DNA of 41,914 bases. Origin: Hahella sp. CCB-MM4 (lineage in GTDB: Bacteria > Pseudomonadota > Gammaproteobacteria > Pseudomonadales > Oleiphilaceae). The notes under the pieces were generated by a model. It was given only the letters and a program-made list of their open reading frames with translations. It was not told where the DNA came from and searched no databases. The position numbers and the translations under genes are program-made. The stretch spans positions 1-41,914 of the forward strand of contig NZ_MRYI01000029.1 in NCBI RefSeq assembly GCF_002260525.1. Direction: 5' to 3'. This document shows, piece after piece, positions 1 to 7,887 of this stretch (its first letter is position 1; every line of letters starts with the position of its first letter).

Positions 1-92
1 CCTCATATTGTCGTCTCATCCTTGAGTCCTGCTTACCCGAAGCCCTTGTTTCTCACCCCTTCCGGGTGGGCTCCGCTGCAGAAGTGGGGCGC
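1..92 (-). other. Leader of a probable rRNA operon, running off the left edge
   Basis: No ORF here is credible. On the minus strand this is the DNA just downstream of the strong promoter at 93-120, so it should be the 5' leader of whatever lies to the left. In Pseudomonas the tyrZ gene sits next to a 16S rRNA gene, and the promoter type fits an rrn operon. No mature 16S sequence is inside the window, so the rRNA itself is inferred. Confidence 0.5.
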
Positions 93-120
93 ATTATACG
101 TCCCTCCCGATCCTTTGCAA
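93..120 (-). promoter_or_regulatory. Strong rrn P1-type promoter, leftward
   Basis: Read on the minus strand there is a -35 TTGCAA (115-120), a 16-bp spacer and a perfect -10 TATAAT (93-98). A GC-rich discriminator GCGCCCC follows, the hallmark of stringently controlled rRNA promoters. An A/T-rich stretch upstream of the -35 (about 121-150) resembles an UP element. DksA, encoded at 19873-20313, and ppGpp would be expected to act on such a promoter. The motifs are seen directly; the rRNA target is inferred from synteny. Confidence 0.75.
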
Positions 121-178
121 CACCTTTCTTAAAATTTCTTTCAGTTTTTCAAATACACCCTGAAACAGCCCTGATTTA

Positions 179-208
179 GGCGTCCATACAAACACAATAA
201 TGGACGCC
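179..208 (-). terminator. Hairpin after tyrS
   Basis: A perfect 9-bp inverted repeat (GGCGTCCAT / ATGGACGCC) with a 12-nt loop begins 20 bp past the tyrS stop codon. There is no clear U-run, so it may be a 3'-end stabiliser or a weak terminator separating tyrS from the rrn promoter. Confidence 0.45.
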
Positions 209-227
209 AACAGCAGACTTTCTCCGC

Positions 228-1433
228 CTATATAATACGGACGCGAGCTATCTTCTTCTTACCTGCCTGCACAACCTGGGTAGTACCAGGCACAAACTTA
301 TAGTCGGGCGCGATTTTTTCCCCATCGACAAATACAGCTCCACGTCCCAAGGCATCTTTAGCTGCAGATCCGTTGGCAGCCAATCCAGCCAATCGCAGCA
401 AAGAGGCCGCAAAGATTTCTGACTGACCTTCAGAGTTGACCTCTACCTCGACTATATCTTCAGGGATATCACCAAGCCTTACCTGATTGCCGGCAGATTT
501 ATGGGCATTCTCCGCAGCTTCCCTACCATGGAAACGAGTAATAATTTCCTCGGCAAGCTCCCGCTTCACTTCTTGAGGATTCCTGCCGTCTTTAACTCCC
601 TGAAGCAGAGCATCGACTTCTTCCATGGGACGGAAGCTCAACAACTCGAAATAACGGGGAATCAACTCGTCCGGCATAGAAAGAAGCTTGGTATACATTT
701 CACCAGGAAGATCATTCACTCCCACGTAATTACCCAAGGACTTCGACATTTTCTGCACACCATCCAATCCTTCCAATATTGGCATGGTGATAATTACCTG
801 AGGGTCCTGGCCTGCATTTTTCTGCAACATACGCCCCATCAGCAGATTGAATTTCTGATCCGTTCCGCCAAGTTCGACATCCGCTTCCAGCGCCACACTG
901 TCCTGCCCCTGTACCAACGGATACAAGAACTCATGTATGGATATAGATTGCTCATTGGCATACCGCTTACTAAAGTCATCCCTCTCCAGCATGCGAGCAA
1001 CCGTGTACTGTCCCGCCAGACGAATCATATCCGCCGCAGACATTCTCCCCATCCATTCACTATTAAAACGGACTTTGGTCTTGGCCGGATCGAGAATTTT
1101 GAAAACCTGCTCTTTATAGGTTTCCGCATTTCTGGCTACATCCTCTTCTGTTAAAGGAGGCCTTGTAGCACTTTTCCCGGTTGGATCACCGATCATTCCA
1201 GTGAAATCACCGATCAGGAAGATAACCTCATGACCAAGATCCTGAAATTGCTTTAGCTTATTAATAAGAACCGTATGCCCCAGATGCAAATCCGGAGCGG
1301 TGGGATCAAAGCCTGCCTTAATTTTCAATGGCCTGCCTTGCTTGAGCTTCTCTATTAGCTCTTCTTCTTTGGTAATTTCGTCTGTTCCGCGCCTGATAAG
1401 CGCCAGGGATTCTTCGAGAGATACTGATGACAT
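228..1433 (-). CDS. tyrS: Tyrosyl-tRNA synthetase (TyrZ/TyrRZ type)
   Basis: This cytoplasmic class I synthetase charges tRNA-Tyr with tyrosine using ATP. The 401-aa product has the HLGH signature at residues 50-53, the KMSKS loop at 228-232 and a C-terminal S4-like RNA-binding domain from about residue 335. The canonical KMSKS, rather than KFGKT, puts it in the TyrZ subfamily, as in the Pseudomonas gene beside an rRNA operon. I chose the ATG at 1433, preceded by GGAAG; a TTG seven codons upstream (1454) is also open but adds residues without family support. It is transcribed leftward, divergent from the M23 peptidase, with a likely own promoter near 1551. Confidence 0.96.
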   Translation of the reverse strand: MSSVSLEESLALIRRGTDEITKEEELIEKLKQGRPLKIKAGFDPTAPDLHLGHTVLINKLKQFQDLGHEVIFLIGDFTGMIGDPTGKSATRPPLTEEDVARNAETYKEQVFKILDPAKTKVRFNSEWMGRMSAADMIRLAGQYTVARMLERDDFSKRYANEQSISIHEFLYPLVQGQDSVALEADVELGGTDQKFNLLMGRMLQKNAGQDPQVIITMPILEGLDGVQKMSKSLGNYVGVNDLPGEMYTKLLSMPDELIPRYFELLSFRPMEEVDALLQGVKDGRNPQEVKRELAEEIITRFHGREAAENAHKSAGNQVRLGDIPEDIVEVEVNSEGQSEIFAASLLRLAGLAANGSAAKDALGRGAVFVDGEKIAPDYKFVPGTTQVVQAGKKKIARVRII

Positions 1434-1485
1434 TCGTCTTCCGGCCTGTTGCAACTTGTTACGCTATTAACACTCGGTAATCGAC

Positions 1486-1533
1486 ATAGTTGATCGATTT
1501 CACACATAATTCTGCGCCGAAATGGTCAACTAT
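1486..1533. repeat. Inverted repeat in the tyrS 5' region
   Basis: ATAGTTGA (1486-1493) and TCAACTAT (1526-1533) form a perfect 8-bp inverted repeat with 32 bp between. TGATCGA occurs beside both arms. It would lie in the tyrS leader if transcription starts near 1545. It may be an operator or an RNA stem; no function is known to me. Confidence 0.4.
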
Positions 1534-1550
1534 TGATCGAAAGGCGCCAC

Positions 1551-1556
1551 AGTATA
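1551..1556 (-). promoter_or_regulatory. Candidate tyrS -10 box
   Basis: On the minus strand the sequence reads TATACT followed by a GC-rich stretch (GTGGCGCC). The -35 region is poor (around TAGTGATC), so this is a moderate call. It would give tyrS a leader of about 110 nt. Apart from this box and the inverted repeat, I see nothing firm in the 304-bp gap between tyrS and the peptidase gene. Confidence 0.4.
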
Positions 1557-1737
1557 CCAGTATTTTTTTAGATCACTATGATCTTACGAAAGAAAGGCCA
1601 ACAAACCCAAGGACATGGATTTAACGATCAATCAATGAAGATCGTGACAGGCCGATCCGCTTAAAAGATGCATAGTTTTTAAAAATGCTTATACTTGCCT
1701 ATTAAAGCTTTTTGCAAAAAGTCGGATCTAACCATCC

Positions 1738-3168
1738 ATGTCTAAAAGAAAATTGCTACTCAAATTGCCGAAAACTCACTTTCTGGCAGCGACCGCTGCC
1801 GGTCTGATGATTGGTGGCGCTCTTATATTCAGCCCCAGCGAACAAGCTGAGGCCAACCGCATCAGCATGAACCTGCCTATAGATGGCGTTCAGAGTTCAG
1901 AATCCCCTACTCTGGCGATGGTCACACCTGCAGAACAGAAAGCAGCCTCTTCTCTTCAATCCGAAGATGAACTGACAGCTGAAGAGTTAGTCTCTATTGA
2001 GACTCCCGCAGAAACTGCACCTGTGACATCGAACTCACGACTCTCCTGGCATGCCTATCAGGTGCAAAGCGGCGATAGTTTCTCCACATTGTTCAAGCGC
2101 GCCGGCGTTCCCCCAAATGTCCTGGCCAAAATGGTTCAGGAACTCCCCGGTAAGGATTGGACCCAACTATATCCAGGTGAGGAAATTGAGTTTGGGTTTG
2201 ATGATGAAACCTTCCACACCATGCGGATACATCGGAACAGATTGGAAAACTGGCTGATCACCGAAAGTGACGAAGGCTCATTCACTTTGGACAAAGTGCT
2301 TGCCGAACCGGAAGTACAAACCTCTTACGCTGAAGGCACGATTAATACGGCTCTGTTCATTGACGCCAAGAAAGCTGGCTTATCCGATCAATTGATTATG
2401 GAGTTTGCCAACATCTTCGGCTGGGATATCGACTTCATCCTGGACATTCGGGAAGGCGATAGCTTCAAGCTGGTGTATGAAGAACTCTACTTCGAAGGCG
2501 AAAAAATTGGCATCGGCAACATCCTGGCAGCTCAATTTGTAAACCAGGGTAAAGTCTATAACGCCGTTCGCTACGAAGATAAAGCAGGCAAGGTCAGTTA
2601 CTTTACGCCGGAAGGAGAGAGCATGAAGAAAACCTTCCTGCGATCTCCAATCGATTTTGCCAGAGTGTCCTCTCACTTTAACCTGAGCAGGAAACACCCG
2701 GTTCTACACACCATCCGGGCACACAAGGGAACAGACTACGCCGCCGGCAGAGGTACTCCCATTAAGGCAACAGGTGACGGCAAGGTCATCTTTGCCGGAC
2801 GCAAAGGCGGCTACGGAAATGTGGTCATCCTCCAGCATGGCCAGTCCATCACAACGCTTTATGCGCATATGAAAGGCTTTGCTCGCGGAATCAGATCTGG
2901 AAAACGCATATCTCAAGGCCAAGTGATTGGATATGTTGGAAGCTCAGGCCTGGCGACCGGACCTCACCTACATTTTGAGTTCCGGGTCAATGGGGTACAC
3001 AAGAACCCTGTTACGGTTAAACTCCCCAAAGCTCAACCTGTCGCCAAGTCTGAACTTGAAGCATTCAAAAAACACGCTGAAATAGCGATGGCACAGCTCG
3101 AGTCATACGCCAACAGCTATCAGGTTGCTTCATCCAAAGGCGTATCCAGCGCAGAACAGGACTTATGA
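1738..3168 (+). CDS. M23 family murein metallopeptidase with LysM-like domain
   Basis: Predicted envelope peptidoglycan hydrolase of 476 aa, probably a D,D-endopeptidase like MepM. Residues 16-32 form an N-terminal membrane anchor or signal. An OapA/LysM-like domain lies near 105-150 and a second M23-associated domain at about 195-300. The LytM/M23 catalytic domain spans about 325-425. Its zinc and catalytic residues are visible: H329 and D333 (HxxxD), H377, and H410/H412 in the HLHFE motif. The gene overlaps anmK by four bases (ATGA), so the two are likely translationally coupled. That makes functional sense, as one cuts murein and the other recycles its anhydro sugar. The same pair follows tyrZ in Pseudomonas. 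Confidence 0.93.
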   Translation: MSKRKLLLKLPKTHFLAATAAGLMIGGALIFSPSEQAEANRISMNLPIDGVQSSESPTLAMVTPAEQKAASSLQSEDELTAEELVSIETPAETAPVTSNSRLSWHAYQVQSGDSFSTLFKRAGVPPNVLAKMVQELPGKDWTQLYPGEEIEFGFDDETFHTMRIHRNRLENWLITESDEGSFTLDKVLAEPEVQTSYAEGTINTALFIDAKKAGLSDQLIMEFANIFGWDIDFILDIREGDSFKLVYEELYFEGEKIGIGNILAAQFVNQGKVYNAVRYEDKAGKVSYFTPEGESMKKTFLRSPIDFARVSSHFNLSRKHPVLHTIRAHKGTDYAAGRGTPIKATGDGKVIFAGRKGGYGNVVILQHGQSITTLYAHMKGFARGIRSGKRISQGQVIGYVGSSGLATGPHLHFEFRVNGVHKNPVTVKLPKAQPVAKSELEAFKKHAEIAMAQLESYANSYQVASSKGVSSAEQDL

Positions 3169-4280
3169 ACGACGACTCTATGAGCTCGCCGGAATACTAT
3201 ATCGGCATCATGTCAGGCACCAGCCTGGACGGTATAGATCTGGCGATCATAGAGTGCGATCAAAACCAGCTTTCCACCTTCCATACTCAATTCAGTCTGT
3301 TTCCGGACGACTTACAGAGGGCTCTCGCAGAGTTGACCCTTGCCGAATCGTGGGACCCGGATCACTACTACCGTATAGAAACCGAGCTGACGCAAACTTA
3401 CGCCAATGCCGTTCAGACCGCTCTAGCCTCATCTCAACTAACCGCAGCCGACATTACTGCCATAGGCTGTCATGGCCAAACAGTTCGACATAGAGCATAT
3501 GCAACTCCGGCTTACACTGTTCAAATGATCAACGGCTCTCTGCTCTCGGAACTAACGCAAAGCACGGTTATTACAGATTTTCGACGCAGGGACATGGCAG
3601 CAGGCGGCCAGGGAGCCCCACTCGCACCAGCATTTCACTATGCAGCATTGTCCGAGATTCACCCTCATGCAGCCGTATTGAACCTTGGAGGCATTGCCAA
3701 TCTGACCATCTGGAATCAGGATCAGCTGACAGGCTTCGACACCGGGCCGGCAAACGGACTGATGGATGCCTGGATGCAATCACGATTTGGCAAACCCAGA
3801 GATGACGGAGGCGATCAAGCCAGACAGGGGCAGGTTAGCCAAGAGCTACTCGAGCAACTATCAAAACACCCCTACCTTCAGCTGAGCGCCCCCAAAAGCA
3901 CGGGAAGAGAAGAATTCAACCTCAACTGGCTGGAATCTCAACTGGAAGACCACCAAAACGTGTCTGACCAGGATGTTCTGACCACATTGGCAGAGTTTAC
4001 CGCTACGACGATTGCTCAGTCCTTAAAAGAGAAGACTCCCAGCCATCTCTATGTCTGTGGTGGTGGCGTAAGAAACCTCTATGTCCTTGAGCGCCTGCAG
4101 CAATTGGTGCCCAAGACAATCATAGCCCCGACATCAGAGGTTGGTATTGACCCTGATTTTATGGAGGCCATTGCATTTGCCTGGATTGCACGTCAGACCA
4201 TTCACCTCCAACCCGGAAATCAACCGTCAGTCACCGGCGCTCGAGGTCCACGCATCCTTGGCGCAATTTATCCTCGCTAG
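3165..4280 (+). CDS. anmK: Anhydro-N-acetylmuramic acid kinase
   Basis: AnmK hydrolyses and phosphorylates 1,6-anhydro-MurNAc to MurNAc-6-phosphate in cytoplasmic cell-wall recycling. The 371-aa product shows the family signatures in order: GTSLDG near residue 18 (phosphate 1), a GCHGQTVRH segment, NLGGIANLT and FDTGPAN (phosphate 2), and a GGG adenosine motif near the C-terminus. The start overlaps the stop of the upstream peptidase. An internal ATG six residues in (MSSPEY) is a possible alternative start. It converges with the DsrE-like gene, with only 28 bp between and no clear terminator. Confidence 0.95.
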   Translation: MNDDSMSSPEYYIGIMSGTSLDGIDLAIIECDQNQLSTFHTQFSLFPDDLQRALAELTLAESWDPDHYYRIETELTQTYANAVQTALASSQLTAADITAIGCHGQTVRHRAYATPAYTVQMINGSLLSELTQSTVITDFRRRDMAAGGQGAPLAPAFHYAALSEIHPHAAVLNLGGIANLTIWNQDQLTGFDTGPANGLMDAWMQSRFGKPRDDGGDQARQGQVSQELLEQLSKHPYLQLSAPKSTGREEFNLNWLESQLEDHQNVSDQDVLTTLAEFTATTIAQSLKEKTPSHLYVCGGGVRNLYVLERLQQLVPKTIIAPTSEVGIDPDFMEAIAFAWIARQTIHLQPGNQPSVTGARGPRILGAIYPR

Positions 4281-4308
4281 AACCTGATACACCACTGATT
4301 AAAAGATA

Positions 4309-4785
4309 TCAGAAGTCCACATAGCCATCGGAACGCAACCGACGCTCTTCATCAGGACCATAGGGAACGACTTCTACAAAAGGAGGGAGGGACTCTGGTG
4401 AAATATTGTGTAAGCGCATATAGGTGGAACATACCCGCACATCAATTACACGAAAGGCATCCAACTGGGCAGCCTTGTCCACAATGCTTTTGAACTCACG
4501 ATAGTTATCCTTGGAAAAGTACTCAACTTCAGGTCCATGCAACACAAAGGCAATGGGCTCTCCCAAAGCAAAGCTATTCTCCTGATCCAAGAGCTGGGAC
4601 GCCCTTTCAAAAAGGTCCGCAATCTCACCCTCAGTGTGAAGCTCTATTTTGGCAAGATAACGGGTATGATCTTCGGCAATGGCTGGCGTAGTGGTCGGCG
4701 TTTCAGCGGCAAGCCCTCTGGAAATCAATAGCCCAAGAAGAATGGCCAACCGAAACAGCTTAATTGCGACCGAACGCCAGTTCAT
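4309..4785 (-). CDS. DsrE/DsrF-like secreted protein
   Basis: A 158-aa protein with an N-terminal signal peptide (hydrophobic core around residues 8-22, ending in a Leu-Ala-Ala-like cleavage region), followed by a DsrE/DsrF-type fold. The single conserved-looking Cys lies in a segment reading VCSTYMRLH. The C-terminal segment around VPYGPDEERRLRSDGY is typical of this family in Marinobacter and Pseudomonas relatives. The family is linked to sulfur relay, but members outside sulfur oxidisers have no assigned role. I prefer the ATG at 4785, 14 bp after the erpA stop; the longer frame to 4830 would overlap erpA. Co-transcription with erpA hints at a sulfur or Fe-S link (inference). Confidence 0.75.
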   Translation of the reverse strand: MNWRSVAIKLFRLAILLGLLISRGLAAETPTTTPAIAEDHTRYLAKIELHTEGEIADLFERASQLLDQENSFALGEPIAFVLHGPEVEYFSKDNYREFKSIVDKAAQLDAFRVIDVRVCSTYMRLHNISPESLPPFVEVVPYGPDEERRLRSDGYVDF

Positions 4786-4799
4786 AGCAGCTTCACAGC

Positions 4800-5153
4800 T
4801 TATATGGAAAATGAGCTGCCGCACCCACAAGTGGTTGTAGCATTTGGGTTGTTGATAACGAACTGCGCACCTTCCAGCCCTTCTTTGTAATCCACTTCCG
4901 AGCCCACCAAATACTGATAGCTCAAAGAGTCAACAAGCAGTTTAACCCCATCTTTTTCAACGACAGTGTCATCGTCATTGACCGATTCATCAAAGGAAAA
5001 GCCGTACTGAAACCCGGAGCAACCACCACCGGTGACGAACACCCGCAGCGCAAGCTCATCATTCCCCTCTTCCTCAATCAGCATTTTTACTTTTGCTGCC
5101 GCACTATCAGAGAGGTAAAAAGGCTTAGGTTCAAAGGTTTCAGCGACACTCAT
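4800..5153 (-). CDS. erpA: Iron-sulfur cluster insertion protein ErpA
   Basis: A-type carrier that delivers Fe-S clusters to apo-proteins such as those of isoprenoid synthesis. The 117-aa product has the three invariant cysteines: C45 in the GGGCSG motif, and C109 and C111 in the C-terminal CGCGSSF motif. Length and termini are typical. It is transcribed leftward, with the DsrE-like gene 14 bp downstream and bactofilin 97 bp upstream, separated by a hairpin at 5189-5217. It keeps the place next to anmK seen in Pseudomonas. Confidence 0.97.
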   Translation of the reverse strand: MSVAETFEPKPFYLSDSAAAKVKMLIEEEGNDELALRVFVTGGGCSGFQYGFSFDESVNDDDTVVEKDGVKLLVDSLSYQYLVGSEVDYKEGLEGAQFVINNPNATTTCGCGSSFSI

Positions 5154-5188
5154 TCAATTTTCCCACAGTTGGTAAAACATTCACTTGG

Positions 5189-5217
5189 CAGGCTGAAGAG
5201 TCATTTTCTTCAACCTG
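5189..5217 (-). terminator. Hairpin between bactofilin and erpA
   Basis: An 11-bp inverted repeat (CAGGCTGAAGA / TCTTCAACCTG on the plus strand) with a 7-nt loop. Pairing is complete with one G-U on the minus-strand RNA but has a mismatch on the plus-strand RNA. There is no U-run, so it is a weak terminator or an attenuating or processing hairpin that uncouples erpA from the genes before it. Confidence 0.4.
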
Positions 5218-5250
5218 ATGTGAAATTATCCAATTAACCCAGCAACCAGG

Positions 5251-5760
5251 TCAACTATTCATCCCTTGCGCCAAATCCTTACTCTTGTCTTCAGGGGCAG
5301 TATCCTTTGCTACAGCCTCCTTTGCGACATCGACTTTGACAGGCTTGTTCTTGCCAGAGATCGGCTCAACCTTGTCTTGGGGCTTGTCTACATCCTTTTG
5401 ATGCACCAGGTTACCATTCACTTCCGCTCCCATGGCCATCTCAATAAGGTTGTAGTACACATTTCCTGTTATGGAGGCCTTCGGCGCTAATTCAATATGC
5501 TCTGACGAATATACGTCTCCGTGAACGGTACCGTTGATGATCACATGAGGCGCGACCACATTACCGCGGATTTCACCCGCCTCACTGATTCTGACGATCG
5601 CACCATTGTTATCCGGCGCGGAACGAATTTGTCCCTCAATTGTTCCATCAATATGAAGCCCGCCGCTAAAAGTTACATCTCCCTTGAGTTCAGTTCCTTT
5701 GGCAATCAGTGTGTCAAACCGACCACCAGATGTTGGTTTACTTTTTTTACTTCCAAACAT
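5251..5760 (-). CDS. Bactofilin (polymer-forming cytoskeletal protein)
   Basis: Bactofilins polymerise without nucleotide into filaments that position cell-wall and envelope machinery. The 169-aa product has a short basic N-terminus and a central right-handed beta-helix domain (about residues 15-115) with regular G-x-I/V-x-G-x-V turns. A charged, disordered C-terminal tail is rich in Lys, Asp and Pro. I chose the ATG at 5760 because GAGGAG lies at the right distance; the longer frame would run into the upstream gene. It starts 5 bp after the stop of the coiled-coil membrane protein, so the two are surely one operon. Confidence 0.93.
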   Translation of the reverse strand: MFGSKKSKPTSGGRFDTLIAKGTELKGDVTFSGGLHIDGTIEGQIRSAPDNNGAIVRISEAGEIRGNVVAPHVIINGTVHGDVYSSEHIELAPKASITGNVYYNLIEMAMGAEVNGNLVHQKDVDKPQDKVEPISGKNKPVKVDVAKEAVAKDTAPEDKSKDLAQGMNS

Positions 5761-5765
5761 AGGAA

Positions 5766-6488
5766 TTACTCCTCTACCTTCCATTCGAAGGTTCGTTCAA
5801 TCTTTGTCGCTTTTTTACCGGATGATTGGGCTACCACTTGAATCTGCTCAGGAGCAAATCCTTGGGGTAATTCCAGTTCACCAGCGATATCCTGAAAATA
5901 GCGGAAGCGGAATTTGACACCAAGGTCCTCCGCACCCGCCACGTCACGCAAGGGAAGAATTTCTTTTTTATTGTTGAGGTTTCCTATCAGGTTAACGGCC
6001 ACCAATCCCTGAATATAGGAGTTGTTATCCGCCACCTGGGTCAGCACCAGCTTATATTGAAAACGCCGCTCTCCGCGGGCTTTATGCAATTCCATTTTCT
6101 GGATCTGCAATCCTTTATCAGCACCGGAAGGCGCCATGATGTTCTTGTAGAACGCAATATCCTCTTCAAGCTGAAGAATCCTGCTTTCCAGCGTCTGTAC
6201 CGTACCCTGTACATCCCGATTGGCAACCTGGTCGATTACTCGTCCACGCTCCAGGTTCGCAACTTGCTGAGCAAGTTCAGTTGCCCTTCCTTCAGCCACT
6301 TCCAGCATTTGCTTCAATTCCTGGTTCTGCTCAGCATAGCTTTCACCGCGACTGACAGCGGTATACCAGCCCATGGCAATGCCACCAAAAATACTCAGCA
6401 TTACGGCCAACCAAGCCAAAAAATGGCGTTTGGCTTTTTCTGCGGGGCGATAAGGAACAACTATTAATTTTTCTTCAGTACTTTTCAT
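5766..6488 (-). CDS. DUF6776 family coiled-coil membrane protein
   Basis: A 240-aa protein with a short cytoplasmic N-terminus and one transmembrane segment (about residues 23-43). A heptad-rich coiled coil follows (about 50-115), then a globular C-terminal domain of beta character. The pattern matches the DUF6776 family as I recall it; no biochemical role is known to me. The tight junction with the bactofilin gene suggests a membrane partner or anchor for the bactofilin filament, which is inference. It is read leftward, 94 bp downstream of argC, and may share its transcript. Confidence 0.75.
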   Translation of the reverse strand: MKSTEEKLIVVPYRPAEKAKRHFLAWLAVMLSIFGGIAMGWYTAVSRGESYAEQNQELKQMLEVAEGRATELAQQVANLERGRVIDQVANRDVQGTVQTLESRILQLEEDIAFYKNIMAPSGADKGLQIQKMELHKARGERRFQYKLVLTQVADNNSYIQGLVAVNLIGNLNNKKEILPLRDVAGAEDLGVKFRFRYFQDIAGELELPQGFAPEQIQVVAQSSGKKATKIERTFEWKVEE

Positions 6489-6582
6489 TTTTCCACAGTC
6501 TGATGACAGCTGATGTCAGTCTGGTCACAGCGAAAAATGATACCCTTTGGTCCCTCACCGAATATCATCACGAATCGCCCTA

Positions 6583-7614
6583 TCAGGGCAGTAAGGCAAT
6601 CTGGTTAAGCCCGGCCGTTTCTTCCAAACCTAGCATAAGGTTCATATTTTGCACGGCCTGACCTGCAGCGCCTTTTACAAGATTATCGATCACCGACAAT
6701 ACAACGACCACATTACTGTCCGGCTGCTGATGTAAGGCAATCCTGCACAGGTTGGTGCCGCGAACCGTCCGGGTTTCCGGATGCTCCCTCAAAGGCATTA
6801 CATCGACAAAGGGCTCGTCACGGTAGTGATCTTCAAAAATATTCTGAAGCTCCGAGAAATCCCCTTTAAGTTCAGCATAGAGTGTCGCCTCAATTCCACG
6901 AATCATCGGCACGAGATGAGGTACAAAGGTCAAACCTACCGGAGCACCAGCGACCTGCCCCAGGCCCTGCTTGATTTCCGGAAGATGACGATGGCCAGAC
7001 GCTCCGTAGGCCTTGAAGCTTTCTGAAACTTCACAGCTCAACGTTCCTACTTTCGCCTGGCGGCCGGCCCCACTGACACCGGATTTGGCGTCCGCAATCA
7101 ACCGCCCGGAATCCACCAACTGATTTTTCAGTAGAGGAATAAAGCCCAGTTGAACCGCGGTCGGATAACATCCCGGGTTGGCAACCAACCGTGCGGAGCG
7201 GATCTTTTCCCGATTGATCTCAGGCAATCCGTAGATGGCTTCTCCCAGTATTTCCGGACAAGCATGCTCCTGACCGTACCAGTGTTGCCAGACGGCGGCA
7301 TCGGCAATCCGGAAGTCCGCAGCCAGGTCCACCACTTTGGTACCTTTGGCCAGCAGTTCAGGAACTATCTTCATCGCTACGCCGTTAGGGGTGGCAAAAA
7401 ACACCAAGTCGCATTCAGCAAGCACATCAGTGTCCGGCTCACTGAAGGCAAGATCAAGATGACCGCGTAAATTGGGAAACATATCCGCAACAGGTGTGCC
7501 GGCCTCTCCTCGTGAGGTGATGACACTGATTTCCACCTGCGGGTGCGCGAGTAATATACGAATCAGTTCCACACCGGTATAGCCGGTGCCACCTACGATG
7601 CCTACCTTAAACAT
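6583..7614 (-). CDS. argC: N-acetyl-gamma-glutamyl-phosphate reductase
   Basis: Third step of arginine synthesis: NADPH-dependent reduction of N-acetylglutamyl phosphate to the semialdehyde. The 343-aa product has the Rossmann motif GGTGYTG near residue 8 and the catalytic Cys149 in ANPGCYPTA. The conserved GVSGAGR and GHRHLPE segments follow. Length is normal for the long type-1 ArgC. It is first in the leftward group argC, DUF6776, bactofilin and erpA, as in Pseudomonas. Confidence 0.97.
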   Translation of the reverse strand: MFKVGIVGGTGYTGVELIRILLAHPQVEISVITSRGEAGTPVADMFPNLRGHLDLAFSEPDTDVLAECDLVFFATPNGVAMKIVPELLAKGTKVVDLAADFRIADAAVWQHWYGQEHACPEILGEAIYGLPEINREKIRSARLVANPGCYPTAVQLGFIPLLKNQLVDSGRLIADAKSGVSGAGRQAKVGTLSCEVSESFKAYGASGHRHLPEIKQGLGQVAGAPVGLTFVPHLVPMIRGIEATLYAELKGDFSELQNIFEDHYRDEPFVDVMPLREHPETRTVRGTNLCRIALHQQPDSNVVVVLSVIDNLVKGAAGQAVQNMNLMLGLEETAGLNQIALLP

Positions 7615-7644
7615 ATGCCAACCTTAACCACGATGTATTACGCC

Positions 7645-7713
7645 AACGAATGTTGCGACTTTGTTTATTTTCAAGTACTAAACGAATGATTTTGCAAGAA
7701 CTCACATTCGTTT
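7645..7713. repeat. AACGAATG motif, two direct copies and one inverted
   Basis: AACGAATG occurs at 7645-7652 and 7681-7688, and as its complement CATTCGTT at 7705-7712. The last two extend to a perfect 9-bp inverted repeat (AAACGAATG, 16 bp, CATTCGTTT). They lie in the 273-bp gap between divergent argC and the ClC gene, just before a TATACT box near 7735. An operator is likely; it does not match the ArgR box I know. I see nothing else certain in this gap. Confidence 0.45.
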
Positions 7714-7887
7714 TACGGATTGCGTATACTACCAGTTTTCACCCGTCCTGGCAGAGTCTGTTTACATAAATAAACCGGCCTTACAAAGGGACATTATTTC
7801 ATCTTTTATTGACAGATCTTCCACTTACACGATATTGACGTCCAGGATACGTGCGTGAACTCTGACTGGCTTGCTTAAGGAGACATA

